A stretch of 64,000 bases of DNA from positions 1,116,001 through 1,180,000 of the forward strand of contig NC_015458.1 of the NCBI RefSeq assembly GCF_000209655.1, in the 5' to 3' direction. A model generated the notes under the pieces. The model did no database searches. It was not told the DNA's origin and saw only the letters and a list, made by a program, of their open reading frames with translations. A program made the position numbers and the translations under genes. This stretch comes from Pusillimonas sp. T7-7. GTDB lineage: Bacteria; Pseudomonadota; Gammaproteobacteria; Burkholderiales; Burkholderiaceae_B. Shown piece by piece: positions 1 through 9,427 of the stretch; the stretch's first letter is position 1; each line of letters opens with the position of its first letter.

Positions 1-1
1 C

Positions 2-337
2 AGCCAGGGAGTAGTAATAGGCGAAGTGGATTTCTCTAATCAGGGCCGTTCGCGCGTGATGCTGAAGAATCGCGGCAAGCTGAGGGTGTACGGGAGTGTA
101 CGGGACGGCCGTTTCCTGGGCGCTGAAATGGCGGGTCCAGCCATGGAGCATATTGCGCATCTGCTGGCTTGGGCAGTGCAAAAAGAGCTGACTATCGCTG
201 AAATGTTGAAGATGCCGTTTTATCATCCGGTGGTGGAAGAGGGCTTGCGGACGGCGCTCCGGGATTGCGCCAAGAAGCTGGTGGCGGCTGAATTGGAGCA
301 TGTGTGCGAGGGGGATCAGGCGGTCAATAACGCCTGA
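2..337 (+). CDS. Dihydrolipoyl dehydrogenase-type flavoprotein, C-terminal end only
   Basis: The reading frame is open from the left edge, so the gene begins outside the window; the GTG at 26 is internal, because in-frame sense codons precede it. The visible 111 or so residues match the dimerisation domain of class I pyridine nucleotide-disulfide oxidoreductases. The segment [11 protein letters not shown] and the [11 protein letters not shown] motif (carrying the His-Pro pair that completes the partner active site) are typical. The FAD and NAD domains and the redox disulfide are not visible, so substrate cannot be assigned. It is distinct from the complete lpdA at 11155 and probably belongs to the stand-alone Lpd group. 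An 8-bp inverted repeat surrounds its stop codon. Confidence 0.75.
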   Translation, partial: SQGVVIGEVDFSNQGRSRVMLKNRGKLRVYGSVRDGRFLGAEMAGPAMEHIAHLLAWAVQKELTIAEMLKMPFYHPVVEEGLRTALRDCAKKLVAAELEHVCEGDQAVNNA

Positions 338-344
338 TTGACCG
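321..344 (+). terminator. Hairpin around the stop codon of the partial flavoprotein gene
   Basis: The arms cggtcaat (321-328) and attgaccg (337-344) pair perfectly over 8 bp with an 8-nt loop that holds the stop codon. There is no U-run after it, so a role as a transcription end between two convergent genes is only possible. A second short stem, agcc/ggct, follows at about 367-380. Confidence 0.3.
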
Positions 345-398
345 CTCAGATCGCAAATCGCGAGAGCCTTCTGAGGCTACACACGAAATAGCAGTGAA

Positions 399-998
399 CT
401 ACCCTTGCTGATCCAGCAGCGTCTTCACTCCGGCTGTAAGCACTTCCACCGATTCAGTATCAGCCGCCAGATAACGCGCACGGCCGGAGGCGTCGAAAAT
501 ATACACCCCCCGGCTATGGGCTACTTCATAGTTATCCGGATTATCACCCGTAGGTTTCTCGATCTGGAAAGCAACACGATAGCGGCGGGCCACATCGGCC
601 ACCTGCTTCTCAGTGCCTGTAAGGCCAATGGCATTGCTGTCGAACGCCTTAACATAAGCCTGCAGAATGTCTGGTGTATCTCGATGCGGATCCACACTGA
701 TGAACACAATCTGCACCTTGTCGGCATCATCGTCCAGTTCAAGCATGACCTGAGACAGTTGGGCCATCGTTGTAGGGCAGACATCCGGGCAACTGGCGTA
801 GCCGAAAAACAGCATGACCGTACTGCCCTTGAAATCATCCTCGGTAACTGTTTTGCCCCCTGCCGCCTGCAGTGTAAAGCGCAAGTCGGGCAAAAAGCCG
901 CGTACATTGTGCAGGGCTGTTTCAGCTTGGGCAACACCGGACCAGGCAAGTACGGCGCTTGCAAGAAAACCCAGGAAAAAACGATACATGATACGCAT
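399..998 (-). CDS. SCO1/SenC family copper chaperone
   Basis: This is a periplasmic thioredoxin-fold protein of the SCO family, which delivers copper to the CuA site of cytochrome c oxidase or acts as a thiol reductase for it. The 199-residue product starts with a hydrophobic signal segment (about residues 5-26, ending AQA). It carries the copper-binding CPDVC motif at about 70-74 inside FFGYASCPDVC, and the conserved third ligand His at about 161 (VAHSRG). I chose the ATG at 998; a TTG at 1007 and an ATG at 989 are alternatives, and none has a strong ribosome site. It is convergent with the flavoprotein gene. No oxidase genes lie in the window. Confidence 0.9.
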   Translation of the reverse strand: MRIMYRFFLGFLASAVLAWSGVAQAETALHNVRGFLPDLRFTLQAAGGKTVTEDDFKGSTVMLFFGYASCPDVCPTTMAQLSQVMLELDDDADKVQIVFISVDPHRDTPDILQAYVKAFDSNAIGLTGTEKQVADVARRYRVAFQIEKPTGDNPDNYEVAHSRGVYIFDASGRARYLAADTESVEVLTAGVKTLLDQQG

Positions 999-1066
999 GG
1001 CAGTCAAAACAAAAAACAGGGCAATAGCGCCTTAAAAGATTATAAGCCAGCGACTTGCAGAACCGG

Positions 1067-3130
1067 CTAGGCCATACCGCTGTGACGCAGCAAGGCATCG
1101 ATAGACGGCTCGCGGCCACGAAAGGCCTTGAACGACTCGGCGGCTGGGCGTGATCCTCCCACAGCCAGTATCTCGCTCAGGAAACGTTGGCCGGTTGCGG
1201 CATCGAGCGTGTCGAGCGGCTGTCCTTCAGCCGCAGGGGGGCTATTTTCCTCGAACGCGGCATAGGCATCGGCCGACAGCACTTCGGCCCATTTATAGCT
1301 GTAGTATCCGGCGCCGTAGCCCCCGGCGAACAAATGGGAGAAGTTGTGGGGGAAACGGTTCCATGACGGTGGGAATAATACAGCTACTTCCTGGCGCACT
1401 TCATCGAGCAGGGCAAGCACAGCGCCCATGCTCATGCCATGGGCTTGGTGATGGATACCCATGTCGAACAGCGAAAACTCGATCTGCCTCAACATCTGCA
1501 TCCCGCCTTGAAAGTTGCGGGCGGCCAGTAGCTTGTCGTAGAGCGCGCGGGGCAGGGCCTCGCCGGTATCCACGTGCGCCGACAAGGCCTGTACAACTTT
1601 GTATTCCCAGCAGAAGTTTTCCATGAATTGCGACGGCAGTTCTATGGCATCCCATTCGACACTGGCAAATGCGGCAGCCCCCGGATCATCGACCTGCGAC
1701 AGCAAGGCGTGCAAAGCATGCCCGCTTTCGTGAAAAAGCGTAATGACGTCATCGTGGGTGAGCAGGGCGGGTTTGCCATTTTGCGCCCGCGAGAAGTTGC
1801 AGGTCAGGTAAACCACGGGTGTCTGAATGGCTTGGCCGTGACGGCGGCGATTGCGTTCGCTGTCGACCCAGGCGCCGCTTTGCTTGCCCTGGCGTGCGTA
1901 CAAATCTATGTACAGTGTGCCCAGCACGTCGTTCTGTGCTGAAATCACTTCGTAAGCCTGGGCATCGTCATGCCAGGTGCTTGCATCGCTCGCGCGCAGG
2001 CTGACCTTGAATAAGGTTTCAATAACGTGGAACAGGCCAGCCAAGACCTGGGGCTCGGTAAAGTACTGTTTGATCTCTTCTTCCGAGTACGCGTAGCGGG
2101 TCTCGCGCAGCCGTTCCGACACAAAGGCAATATCCCAGGGCTGCAGATCGCTCAAGCCAAGTTGGTCTGCGCCGAACTGACGCAGTTCGGCGAGATCACG
2201 CGTGGCATGGGGCTTGGCTTTGGCGGCAAGTTCACGTAGAAAGCTCAGTACCTGATCGGCGCTGTCGGCCATGCGCGTTTCCAGGCGCAGGTCGGCATAA
2301 CTGCCGTAGCCCAGCAAGGCCGCTTCTTCGGCGCGCAAGGCCAGCAGCTGCTCTATCAGCGCTGAGTTATCCAATTCGGACGGGCCTTGCTCAGATGCAA
2401 TCGTGGAGTAGGCGCGATACATGTCATGACGCAGCTCACGGTCTTGTGCATATTGCATGACCGGTATGTAGCAGGGCATCTTGAGCACGAGCTTCCAGCC
2501 TTCCTGGCCGTCGGCGCGAGCTGCTTCCTGCGCAGCCTGCCTGACGTCGTCAGGCAGGCCCGCAAGCCGTGCTTCATCGTTGAGCTGCAATGACCACTGA
2601 TCGATGGCGTCCAGGACGTTTTCCGAGAATTTCTGCGAGGCCTGCGCCTGTTTGTCGGAAATGTCGGCATAGCGTTCGCGCTGCTCGCCTTGCAGTTCGA
2701 CCCCGCCAAGACGGAAATCACGCAGGGCCAGGTCTATGATGCGCTGGCGTACGGCGGGCAGTCGTGCAAATTCCGCCGAGTGCTTCAAGCGCTTGTATTG
2801 CTCATAAAGCCCTGTATGCAGGCCGACCCAGGTTGAAAATTCGGTGACTTGAGGCAGGCACTGGTTGTAGGCGGCCCGCAATTCGGGGGTATTCACCACG
2901 GCATTCAAATGGCCGGCCACAGACCATGCGCGCCAGAGCTTTTCCGTGGCGTCTTCCAGGGGCTCGACGATAGCTTCCCAGGTGGGAGCAAGCGTGGTTT
3001 GAGCGCTTGCCTCGACGGCCTGTCGACTTTCATTGATGAGCGCGGTGATGGCGGGTTCAATATGCCCGGGCTTGACCGCAGCATAGTCGATGAGATCAGA
3101 GACGGGAGCCAGAAGGGGGTTTTGAGTCAT
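1067..3130 (-). CDS. prlC: Oligopeptidase A (M3 family zinc metallopeptidase)
   Basis: Cytoplasmic peptidase of family M3 that degrades oligopeptides, including cleaved signal peptides. The zinc-binding helix FHESGHALHAL lies at about residues 466-476, with the downstream glutamate ligand in DAIELPSQF at about 497. The C-terminal half also has the family segment FSHLFAGGYGAGYYSY. The product is 687 residues, the normal length for bacterial PrlC. I chose the ATG at 3130, which gives MTQNPLL; an in-frame upstream GTG/ATG extension looks non-coding. It lies 70 bp downstream of folD on the same strand and could be read through from it. Confidence 0.93.
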   Translation of the reverse strand: MTQNPLLAPVSDLIDYAAVKPGHIEPAITALINESRQAVEASAQTTLAPTWEAIVEPLEDATEKLWRAWSVAGHLNAVVNTPELRAAYNQCLPQVTEFSTWVGLHTGLYEQYKRLKHSAEFARLPAVRQRIIDLALRDFRLGGVELQGEQRERYADISDKQAQASQKFSENVLDAIDQWSLQLNDEARLAGLPDDVRQAAQEAARADGQEGWKLVLKMPCYIPVMQYAQDRELRHDMYRAYSTIASEQGPSELDNSALIEQLLALRAEEAALLGYGSYADLRLETRMADSADQVLSFLRELAAKAKPHATRDLAELRQFGADQLGLSDLQPWDIAFVSERLRETRYAYSEEEIKQYFTEPQVLAGLFHVIETLFKVSLRASDASTWHDDAQAYEVISAQNDVLGTLYIDLYARQGKQSGAWVDSERNRRRHGQAIQTPVVYLTCNFSRAQNGKPALLTHDDVITLFHESGHALHALLSQVDDPGAAAFASVEWDAIELPSQFMENFCWEYKVVQALSAHVDTGEALPRALYDKLLAARNFQGGMQMLRQIEFSLFDMGIHHQAHGMSMGAVLALLDEVRQEVAVLFPPSWNRFPHNFSHLFAGGYGAGYYSYKWAEVLSADAYAAFEENSPPAAEGQPLDTLDAATGQRFLSEILAVGGSRPAAESFKAFRGREPSIDALLRHSGMA

Positions 3131-3200
3131 TGCTACTTTTCTTGAATGCAAAGCTGGCGGCACAAGCGACAGCTTGGCCAGGCAGCTTCGGTGCTATGTG

Positions 3201-4052
3201 CTAAGCGGCGCTGCGTTCTGCAGCTTCCAGTGTGTTGACCAGCAGCATTGCGATGGTCATGGGGCCCACGCCGCCGGGAACGGGAGTAATAAGGCCGGCT
3301 ACCTGGCGGGCCGAGTCGAAATCGACATCGCCGACCAGCTTGCCTTGATCGTTGCGATTGATGCCCACGTCGATGACAGTGGCTCCGGGTTTGATCATGT
3401 CGCCGGTAACCATGCCTGGTTTGCCGGTGGCCACAACCAGTACATCGGCGCGACGTGTTTGCGCAGCCAGATCACGGGTCTTGGAGTTGCATAGTGTGAC
3501 CGTGGCGCCTGCGGCCAGCATCAGCATGGCCATGGGTTTGCCCACGATATTGCTTGCGCCGACCACGACGGCCTCGGCGCCCCACAGCGATATGTTTTCA
3601 GATTCCAGCATTTTGATGATGCCGTATGGCGTACATGGCCGGAACAAAGGCTGGCCCGTCATGAGCAGGCCCGCATTGCTGATGTGGAAGCCGTCCACGT
3701 CTTTGTCGGCGGCGATGGTTTCAATGACCTTGGCGGCATTCATGTGGCGAGGCAGCGGCAGTTGCACCAATATGCCATGCACGGCATCGTCGGCATTCAG
3801 CTCGCGAACCACGTCCAGCAAGGCTTCTTCAGTGATGTCGCCGTCAAGGCGGATAACGCGCGAATGCAGCCCGGCTTTTTCGCAAGCGGCGGCCTTGTTG
3901 CGCACGTAGACTTGCGAGGCGGGATCCTGACCCACCAGGACAACGGCCAGGCCGGGTGTGACGCCACGTTTTTTCAGTGCTTCAACCCGCGTGCCGACTT
4001 CAACCTTGACGGCGTCGGAAAGTAGCTTGCCGTCGAGAATACGTGCGGTCAT
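3201..4052 (-). CDS. folD: Bifunctional methylenetetrahydrofolate dehydrogenase/cyclohydrolase FolD
   Basis: Interconverts 5,10-methylene-, 5,10-methenyl- and 10-formyl-tetrahydrofolate with NADP, supplying one-carbon units for purines and formyl-Met-tRNA. The 283-residue protein shows the catalytic [13 protein letters not shown] segment (Tyr and Lys), [12 protein letters not shown], the Rossmann motif [13 protein letters not shown] and the C-terminal [13 protein letters not shown]. Its ATG overlaps the stop of the response-regulator gene in an ATGA arrangement (4049-4052), so the two are translationally coupled. A housekeeping folate enzyme as third gene of a two-component operon is a noteworthy layout. 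Confidence 0.96.
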   Translation of the reverse strand: MTARILDGKLLSDAVKVEVGTRVEALKKRGVTPGLAVVLVGQDPASQVYVRNKAAACEKAGLHSRVIRLDGDITEEALLDVVRELNADDAVHGILVQLPLPRHMNAAKVIETIAADKDVDGFHISNAGLLMTGQPLFRPCTPYGIIKMLESENISLWGAEAVVVGASNIVGKPMAMLMLAAGATVTLCNSKTRDLAAQTRRADVLVVATGKPGMVTGDMIKPGATVIDVGINRNDQGKLVGDVDFDSARQVAGLITPVPGGVGPMTIAMLLVNTLEAAERSAA

Positions 4053-4675
4053 GCAGTTCCCTCGGCTTTGGTCAGGGCTATTTTCATGAGATCGGCCACG
4101 GTGGTTACTTCGAGTTTTTCCATGATGTTGGCGCGATGGGCTTCGACTGTTTTGATGCTGATGTTCAAGTCGCCCGCAATCTGTTTGTTAAGGCGGCCCG
4201 CCACGATACGCTCGAGTACCTGCTGCTCGCGTGCGGTCAGGCGGCTGAGCACAGCTTGATGGTTCTTTTGGGCCAAGGCCTGGCTTACGCGTTCAGTGGC
4301 TTGTTCGAGCATGCGGGCAACGATGTTGCGCAGGTCTGTTTCGTTGAAGGGCTTTTCAAGAAAGTCGACAGCGCCTTTTTTCATGGTCGAGACTGCCATG
4401 GGCACGTCTCCGTGGCCGGTAATGAAAACAATGGGCAAGGGTGCATCGCGCTGGAGCAGCTCTTCCTGCAATTCAAGGCCGCTCATGCCGGGCATGCGTA
4501 CGTCGGCAATCAGAACACCCACCTGGTCGGGTTCGTAGGCATGAAGGAATTCTTCGGCACCGCTATAGCTACGGACCCGGTAGCCGTTGGCTTCGAGCAG
4601 CCAGCGTAATGAGTCGCGTACCGCTTCGTCGTCATCGACGATATATATTGTGCTCGGTGCTTGGGATGTAGTCAT
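4049..4675 (-). CDS. FixJ/NarL-like response regulator with LuxR-type DNA-binding domain
   Basis: Phosphorylation-controlled transcription factor of 208 residues. The receiver domain occupies about residues 10-120, with the acidic pair VDDDEAVR at 13-20, the phospho-acceptor Asp at 58 in [11 protein letters not shown], and the conserved Thr/Lys in [11 protein letters not shown] and FLEKPF. The C-terminal part is a LuxR-type helix-turn-helix: [15 protein letters not shown] followed by [20 protein letters not shown]. The ATG at 4675 overlaps the kinase stop (ATGA), marking them as cognate partners. Targets are not known from the sequence; the divergently oriented aceE promoter region is the nearest candidate. 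Confidence 0.92.
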   Translation of the reverse strand: MTTSQAPSTIYIVDDDEAVRDSLRWLLEANGYRVRSYSGAEEFLHAYEPDQVGVLIADVRMPGMSGLELQEELLQRDAPLPIVFITGHGDVPMAVSTMKKGAVDFLEKPFNETDLRNIVARMLEQATERVSQALAQKNHQAVLSRLTAREQQVLERIVAGRLNKQIAGDLNISIKTVEAHRANIMEKLEVTTVADLMKIALTKAEGTA

Positions 4676-6450
4676 GCATTCAACTCCTGGATTTTTTCTG
4701 TTGTGCTGTTTGCTTGTGGCTTGGCACAGGGCAGGGTGAAACGGAAAATAGTACCGCCTTCGGGGTTGGCACTGGCCCATAGGCGGCCATGGTGCGATTC
4801 AATAATAGTACGGCAGATATTGAGCCCCATGCCCAGACCTTCGGATTTGGTGCTGTAAAAGGGCTCGAACAGGCGCTCCGGGTCACGCAAGCCGTGGCCG
4901 CGATCGATAACGGCGATTTCAATCAGCGGGATTTGGTGGGTAATGACCAGGTGCAGCGTACGATAATCGCTGCTTTCCATGGCTTCAACCCCATTCTTGA
5001 GCAGATTCAATAATACCTGTTCGATCAGTATGGGGTCGGCCAGGACGTCTGGAATGTATTCAGGCAGATCCAGCTGTATTTCCACCTGGCGCTTGCGGGC
5101 GTCAATGTCGGCAAAGCCCACGGCATTTTCGACAATACGCATGACCGATACTTGCTGGCGGCGCGGTTCGCTGCGTTTGACGAACTCACGGATGCGACTG
5201 ATGATTTTGCCGGCCCGCTCAGCCTGGCTGGCGGCTTTCTCAAGCGCTTCGACCAAGCGGCCGTGGTCTGCGTGGCCGGACTTGAGCATGGCCACTGCAG
5301 CCATGCTGTAGTTGCTGATGGCCGTCAGAGGCTGATTCAGTTCGTGCGCCAGCGATGAAGCCATTTCACCCATGGTGGTCAGGCGGCTGGTGAGCTGGAT
5401 TTTTTCCTGCTGAACGCGCGATGCTTCTTCATGAGTGCGTCTTTCGGTAATGTCGCGCGCCACCTGCAAGCGTACTCGACGTCCGTCGGTCCAGGCCAGT
5501 ATGCGGTGATGCACCTCGAACCAGCGTTGCGCCGAATCTGAAAAGGTTTCTACGGTTTCGTCGGTGAAACGGCCCAGACGGCCACCAAGGAGCTCGGCAT
5601 GGCCGTTGGATTGGGCGCCAAAAAAGCGCCGGTAAGTGCGATTGGCGAACAGAAGTTCAAGGCCTTCAGCCGTGTCGGCCACTACCGAAATGGCGTCGTC
5701 CAGGCCTTCGAGTACGGTCATGAAGCGTTCGTGGGCGGCAGTCAGTGCCTCGCGTATGCGTTTGGGCTCGGTGATGTCGGTCATCGAGGTCATCCAGCCG
5801 ATTTGTTCGCCGTTGGGATCACGCAGGGGGGATACATACATGCGAGCAGTGAAACGCGAGCCGTCGCGTCGCTGGGCTTCGACTTCAAGGCCGCTGCTGG
5901 GCGTGCGGCCGGACAGCAGGACGTCGAGCGTTTCCTGGTGCTGTGCGTGTCGGCCCGGCAGCCAATAAGGAAAGGGAGTTGTGCGGCCGATCAGGTCGGC
6001 TTCGTTCCATCCTATCATGCGGCAGAATGCGGGGTTTACATAGGCGATGCGGCCGTGCATGTCGAATACCCGCATGCCCGTGGACATGGAGTTTTCCATG
6101 GCGCGCCGAAAACCTGTTTCGGCGATCAGGGCGGCTTCCGCCCGGGTGCGAAAGCGTGTGTACCGCCAAAGAGCCAGCAAGCTCAATACAATCACCAACG
6201 AGAGCGCGGCCACGACCATGAGCAGACGCTGCTGGCGTGTTTCCTGGTCTATGGTCACGAACATGACACTGTCGTTATGCAATTGCTGCAGCCAGACGAA
6301 TACCCCCATGACACACAGGTACAGGATCAGGACGATGACCGGTGTCAGCCAATAGAACCCGCGGCGGGGGTGATTGGCTTTGTCGTAAAACGTGGTCGGT
6401 ATCAGGGATTTCTTGGAAGGAGTCGCCATGTTTTTGTGTTCAAGCGCCAT
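4672..6450 (-). CDS. Membrane-bound PAS sensor histidine kinase
   Basis: A 592-residue sensor kinase, partner of the regulator that overlaps it. Two membrane segments lie at about residues 33-55 and 76-96, with only about 20 residues between them, so there is no real periplasmic sensor domain. Two PAS domains follow at about 113-228 and 241-338 (VFDMHGRIAYVNPAF is typical PAS sequence). The HisKA box has the phospho-acceptor His at about 369 in SSLAHELNQPLTAISN. The HATPase domain shows LLNLLKNGVEAM, DRGHGL and GLGMGLNICRTI. The architecture resembles FixL/DctB-group kinases, but no haem-binding residue can be assigned. The first ATG is used; Met8 (6429) is an alternative and neither start has a clear ribosome site. 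Confidence 0.9.
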   Translation of the reverse strand: MALEHKNMATPSKKSLIPTTFYDKANHPRRGFYWLTPVIVLILYLCVMGVFVWLQQLHNDSVMFVTIDQETRQQRLLMVVAALSLVIVLSLLALWRYTRFRTRAEAALIAETGFRRAMENSMSTGMRVFDMHGRIAYVNPAFCRMIGWNEADLIGRTTPFPYWLPGRHAQHQETLDVLLSGRTPSSGLEVEAQRRDGSRFTARMYVSPLRDPNGEQIGWMTSMTDITEPKRIREALTAAHERFMTVLEGLDDAISVVADTAEGLELLFANRTYRRFFGAQSNGHAELLGGRLGRFTDETVETFSDSAQRWFEVHHRILAWTDGRRVRLQVARDITERRTHEEASRVQQEKIQLTSRLTTMGEMASSLAHELNQPLTAISNYSMAAVAMLKSGHADHGRLVEALEKAASQAERAGKIISRIREFVKRSEPRRQQVSVMRIVENAVGFADIDARKRQVEIQLDLPEYIPDVLADPILIEQVLLNLLKNGVEAMESSDYRTLHLVITHQIPLIEIAVIDRGHGLRDPERLFEPFYSTKSEGLGMGLNICRTIIESHHGRLWASANPEGGTIFRFTLPCAKPQANSTTEKIQELNA

Positions 6451-6552
6451 ACGAACTGTAAGCGCAATGCAAATGCAATGTGCATTTTAGACGGTAACAG
6501 CACTGACATTATTTCACATTATAAAAATTCATACCATAAAATGAAATTTTGC

Positions 6553-6581
6553 TTGAACATCTCTTAGGTCTTTCCTAGAAT
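6553..6581 (+). promoter_or_regulatory. Candidate promoter for the aceE-aceF-lpdA operon
   Basis: A sigma-70-like pair is visible: TTGAAC at 6553-6558 and TAGAAT at 6576-6581, with a 17-bp spacer. It sits about 125 bp before the aceE start. The 256-bp gap to the divergent kinase gene is clearly AT-richer than its surroundings and also holds TATAAT on the minus strand at about 6517-6523 (possible kinase promoter) plus an imperfect repeat TAGG-CCTA overlapping the aceE promoter spacer. No gene is seen in this gap. Confidence 0.45.
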
Positions 6582-6706
6582 GAGGCAGCCAGGGATGCGA
6601 CTTATCCGGGGACCAAGATTCGCAATAGCCAGGTATTCAGGTATAACGTGACACATTGGTGCAAGTTTTTCGTATCCGATTCCACCATTTAAACAGGAGA
6701 CAGCTG

Positions 6707-9418
6707 ATGTCCTCTCTTGATCAAATAAACACTAAAGCAACAGACGTCGATGACGACGCTCTTGAAACACAAGAATGGCTCGAAGCACTCGAGGCTGTAC
6801 TTGATCGGGAAGGACCAGAACGCGCTCATTTTCTGCTGGAACGGCTGATCGACCTGGCACGACGCTCAGGCGCCTATATACCATTTTCGCCCAATACCTC
6901 TTACGTCAATACCATTCCTCCCGGACTGGAGCCTGCGCATCCCGGCAACCTGGTGCTGGAAGAACGCATCCGTTCCTATGTGCGCTGGAATGCCATGGCC
7001 ATGGTGGTCAAGGCCAACAGCCATACTCCGCCCGACGGCGGCGACCTGGGCGGCCACATTGCGTCGTTCGCCTCATTGGCAACCATGATTGGTTGCGGGC
7101 AAAATCATTTCTGGCATGCTGAAACCGAAGATCACGGCGGCGACCTGGTCTATTTTCAAGGCCACTCATCGCCCGGTATTTACGGACGCGCCTATCTTGA
7201 AGGTCGCCTGACCGAAGATCAATTGAATAACTTCCGTCAGGAAGTCGATGGCAAGGGGCTGCCTTCTTATCCGCACCCCAAGCTCATGCCCGATTTCTGG
7301 CAATTCCCTACGGTGTCCATGGGCTTGGGCCCACTGATGGCCATCTATCAGGCCCGTTTCCTCAAATATCTGCATGCACGCGGCATTGCAGACACCAGCA
7401 AACGCAAAGTCTGGGTATTCTGCGGCGACGGCGAAATGGACGAGCCCGAATCCCTGGGCGCCATCAGCCTGGCCTCGCGCGAGAAACTCGACAATCTCAT
7501 TTTTGTCATCAACTGCAATCTGCAGCGCCTTGACGGTCCTGTGCGCGGTAACGGCAAGATCATTCAAGAACTTGAAGGCGACTTCCGCGGCAGCGGCTGG
7601 AATGTCATCAAGCTGATTTGGGGCGGATACTGGGATCCCTTGCTTGCACGCGACAAAGAAGGTATTTTGCGCCGCGTTATGCAAGAGTCGGTTGACGGCG
7701 AATACCAGGCCTACAAAGCGCACGACGGCAAGTTTGTGCGCGAACATTTCTTTGGCAAGCATCCCAAACTGCTGGAAATGGTCAGCCGCATGAGCGACGA
7801 AGATGTCTGGCGCCTGAATCGTGGCGGCCATGATCCCTATAAGGTTTATGCCGCTTTCAAGGCGGCCACCGATCACGCCGGTCAACCTACCGTCATTCTT
7901 GCCAAGACCATCAAGGGCTATGGCATGGGGCATGTGGGGCAGGCCAAGAACCCCACGCACCAGCAAAAGAAGCTCGACATTGATGCCGTGCGCGAATTCC
8001 GCGACCGCTTCAACATTCCCGTACCCGACGACAAGCTCGAGCAACTGCCGTACTTCAAGCCGGCCGACGATTCGCCCGAAATGAAGTATTTGCACGAACG
8101 TCGTGATGCGCTTGGTGGCTATCTGCCTCATCGTCGTGTAAAAGCCGACGAACAGTTGACAGCGCCCAAGCTCGAAGCCTTCAAGGCTGTACTGGAACCC
8201 ACTGCCGAAGGCCGTGAGATCTCCACTACGCAGGCGTTTGTACGCATCCTGAATCAAGTTCTGCGCGATAAGGAACTCAGCCCCCGCGTAGTACCCATAC
8301 TGGCCGACGAGTCCCGCACCTTTGGCATGGAAGGCTTGTTCCGCCAGATCGGCATCTACGCGCCGGAAGGCCAGAAATACACGCCTGTCGATAAAGATCA
8401 GGTCATGTACTACCGCGAAACCGAAAACGGTCAGCTGTTGCAAGAAGGGATTAACGAGGCAGGCGCCTTCAGCTCATGGATGGCTGCTGCCACATCGTAT
8501 TCGACCAACAATCGGATCATGATCCCGTTCTTCATCTATTACTCGATGTTCGGTTTCCAGCGCATTGGCGATCTGGCCTGGGCAGCGGGTGATATGCAGG
8601 CGCGCGGCTTTTTGCTGGGCGGCACGGCCGGGCGCACGACCCTTAATGGCGAAGGCCTGCAGCACGAAGACGGCCACAGTCACATCATGTCGGCGCTCAT
8701 CCCGAATTGTGTTTCCTACGATCCCACCTTCGGACATGAACTGGCTGTCATCATCCAGGACGGCCTGAGGCGTATGGTCGAGAACCAGGAAAATGTGTAC
8801 TACTACATCACCGTGATGAATGAAAACTATCCTCAGCCCGGCCTGAAGGCGGGTGATGAAGAGGGCATTATTCGTGGAATGTACAAGTTCAAGTCGCATG
8901 GCGACAGCAAGAAACTGCGTGTCCAGCTCATGGGTTCGGGCACAATATTGCGCGAGGTCCTGGCGGCGCAAGAACTGCTGGAAAGCGATTGGGGTGTTGC
9001 CTCCGATCTCTGGAGCGTGACCAGCTTCACCGAGCTGCGCCGCGATGGCCTTGATTGTGAACGCTATAGTCTGCTTCATCCTGAAGACAGCAAGGCTCCC
9101 TTGCCGTATGTGAGTCAGAAGCTGCAAGATACGACGGGCCCCATCATTGTTTCGACTGACTATGTGAAGTCGTATGGCGACCAGATTCGTCCTTACATCC
9201 CTAAAGACCGTACGTTCAAGGTGCTGGGCACCGACGGCTTCGGCCGCTCCGATTTCCGTTACAAGCTGCGTGAGCACTTCGAGGTCGATCGTCACTTTGT
9301 GGTGCTGGCTGCCTTGCGCGGCCTGGCCGATGAAGGCAAGCTGCCCATGGCCAAAGTCGCCGAAGCCATCAAAAAGTATGGCATCAATCCAGACAAAGCC
9401 AACCCGCATCACGCCTAA
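6707..9418 (+). CDS. aceE: Pyruvate dehydrogenase E1 component (homodimeric type)
   Basis: Thiamine-diphosphate enzyme that decarboxylates pyruvate and acetylates the lipoyl groups of E2. The 903-residue single-chain form is the alpha2 type of gamma- and betaproteobacteria. The ThDP-binding motif is visible as FCGDGEMDEPESLGAI followed by NLIFVINCNLQRLDGPV. The start is the ATG at 6707, preceded by aggaga at 6695-6700 with ideal spacing; the frame extends upstream of it but that part looks non-coding. It heads the aceE-aceF-lpdA operon; the next start is 10 bp after its stop. The product is expected to be cytoplasmic, in the multi-enzyme complex core. Confidence 0.97.
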   Translation: MSSLDQINTKATDVDDDALETQEWLEALEAVLDREGPERAHFLLERLIDLARRSGAYIPFSPNTSYVNTIPPGLEPAHPGNLVLEERIRSYVRWNAMAMVVKANSHTPPDGGDLGGHIASFASLATMIGCGQNHFWHAETEDHGGDLVYFQGHSSPGIYGRAYLEGRLTEDQLNNFRQEVDGKGLPSYPHPKLMPDFWQFPTVSMGLGPLMAIYQARFLKYLHARGIADTSKRKVWVFCGDGEMDEPESLGAISLASREKLDNLIFVINCNLQRLDGPVRGNGKIIQELEGDFRGSGWNVIKLIWGGYWDPLLARDKEGILRRVMQESVDGEYQAYKAHDGKFVREHFFGKHPKLLEMVSRMSDEDVWRLNRGGHDPYKVYAAFKAATDHAGQPTVILAKTIKGYGMGHVGQAKNPTHQQKKLDIDAVREFRDRFNIPVPDDKLEQLPYFKPADDSPEMKYLHERRDALGGYLPHRRVKADEQLTAPKLEAFKAVLEPTAEGREISTTQAFVRILNQVLRDKELSPRVVPILADESRTFGMEGLFRQIGIYAPEGQKYTPVDKDQVMYYRETENGQLLQEGINEAGAFSSWMAAATSYSTNNRIMIPFFIYYSMFGFQRIGDLAWAAGDMQARGFLLGGTAGRTTLNGEGLQHEDGHSHIMSALIPNCVSYDPTFGHELAVIIQDGLRRMVENQENVYYYITVMNENYPQPGLKAGDEEGIIRGMYKFKSHGDSKKLRVQLMGSGTILREVLAAQELLESDWGVASDLWSVTSFTELRRDGLDCERYSLLHPEDSKAPLPYVSQKLQDTTGPIIVSTDYVKSYGDQIRPYIPKDRTFKVLGTDGFGRSDFRYKLREHFEVDRHFVVLAALRGLADEGKLPMAKVAEAIKKYGINPDKANPHHA

Positions 9419-9427
9419 AAGGGGGAC

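Noticed and set aside
2..337. Left-edge flavoprotein as a second E3 of the aceE operon
   Set aside because: It is 6 kb away with opposite-strand genes between, and only the dimerisation domain is visible, so no complex can be assigned.
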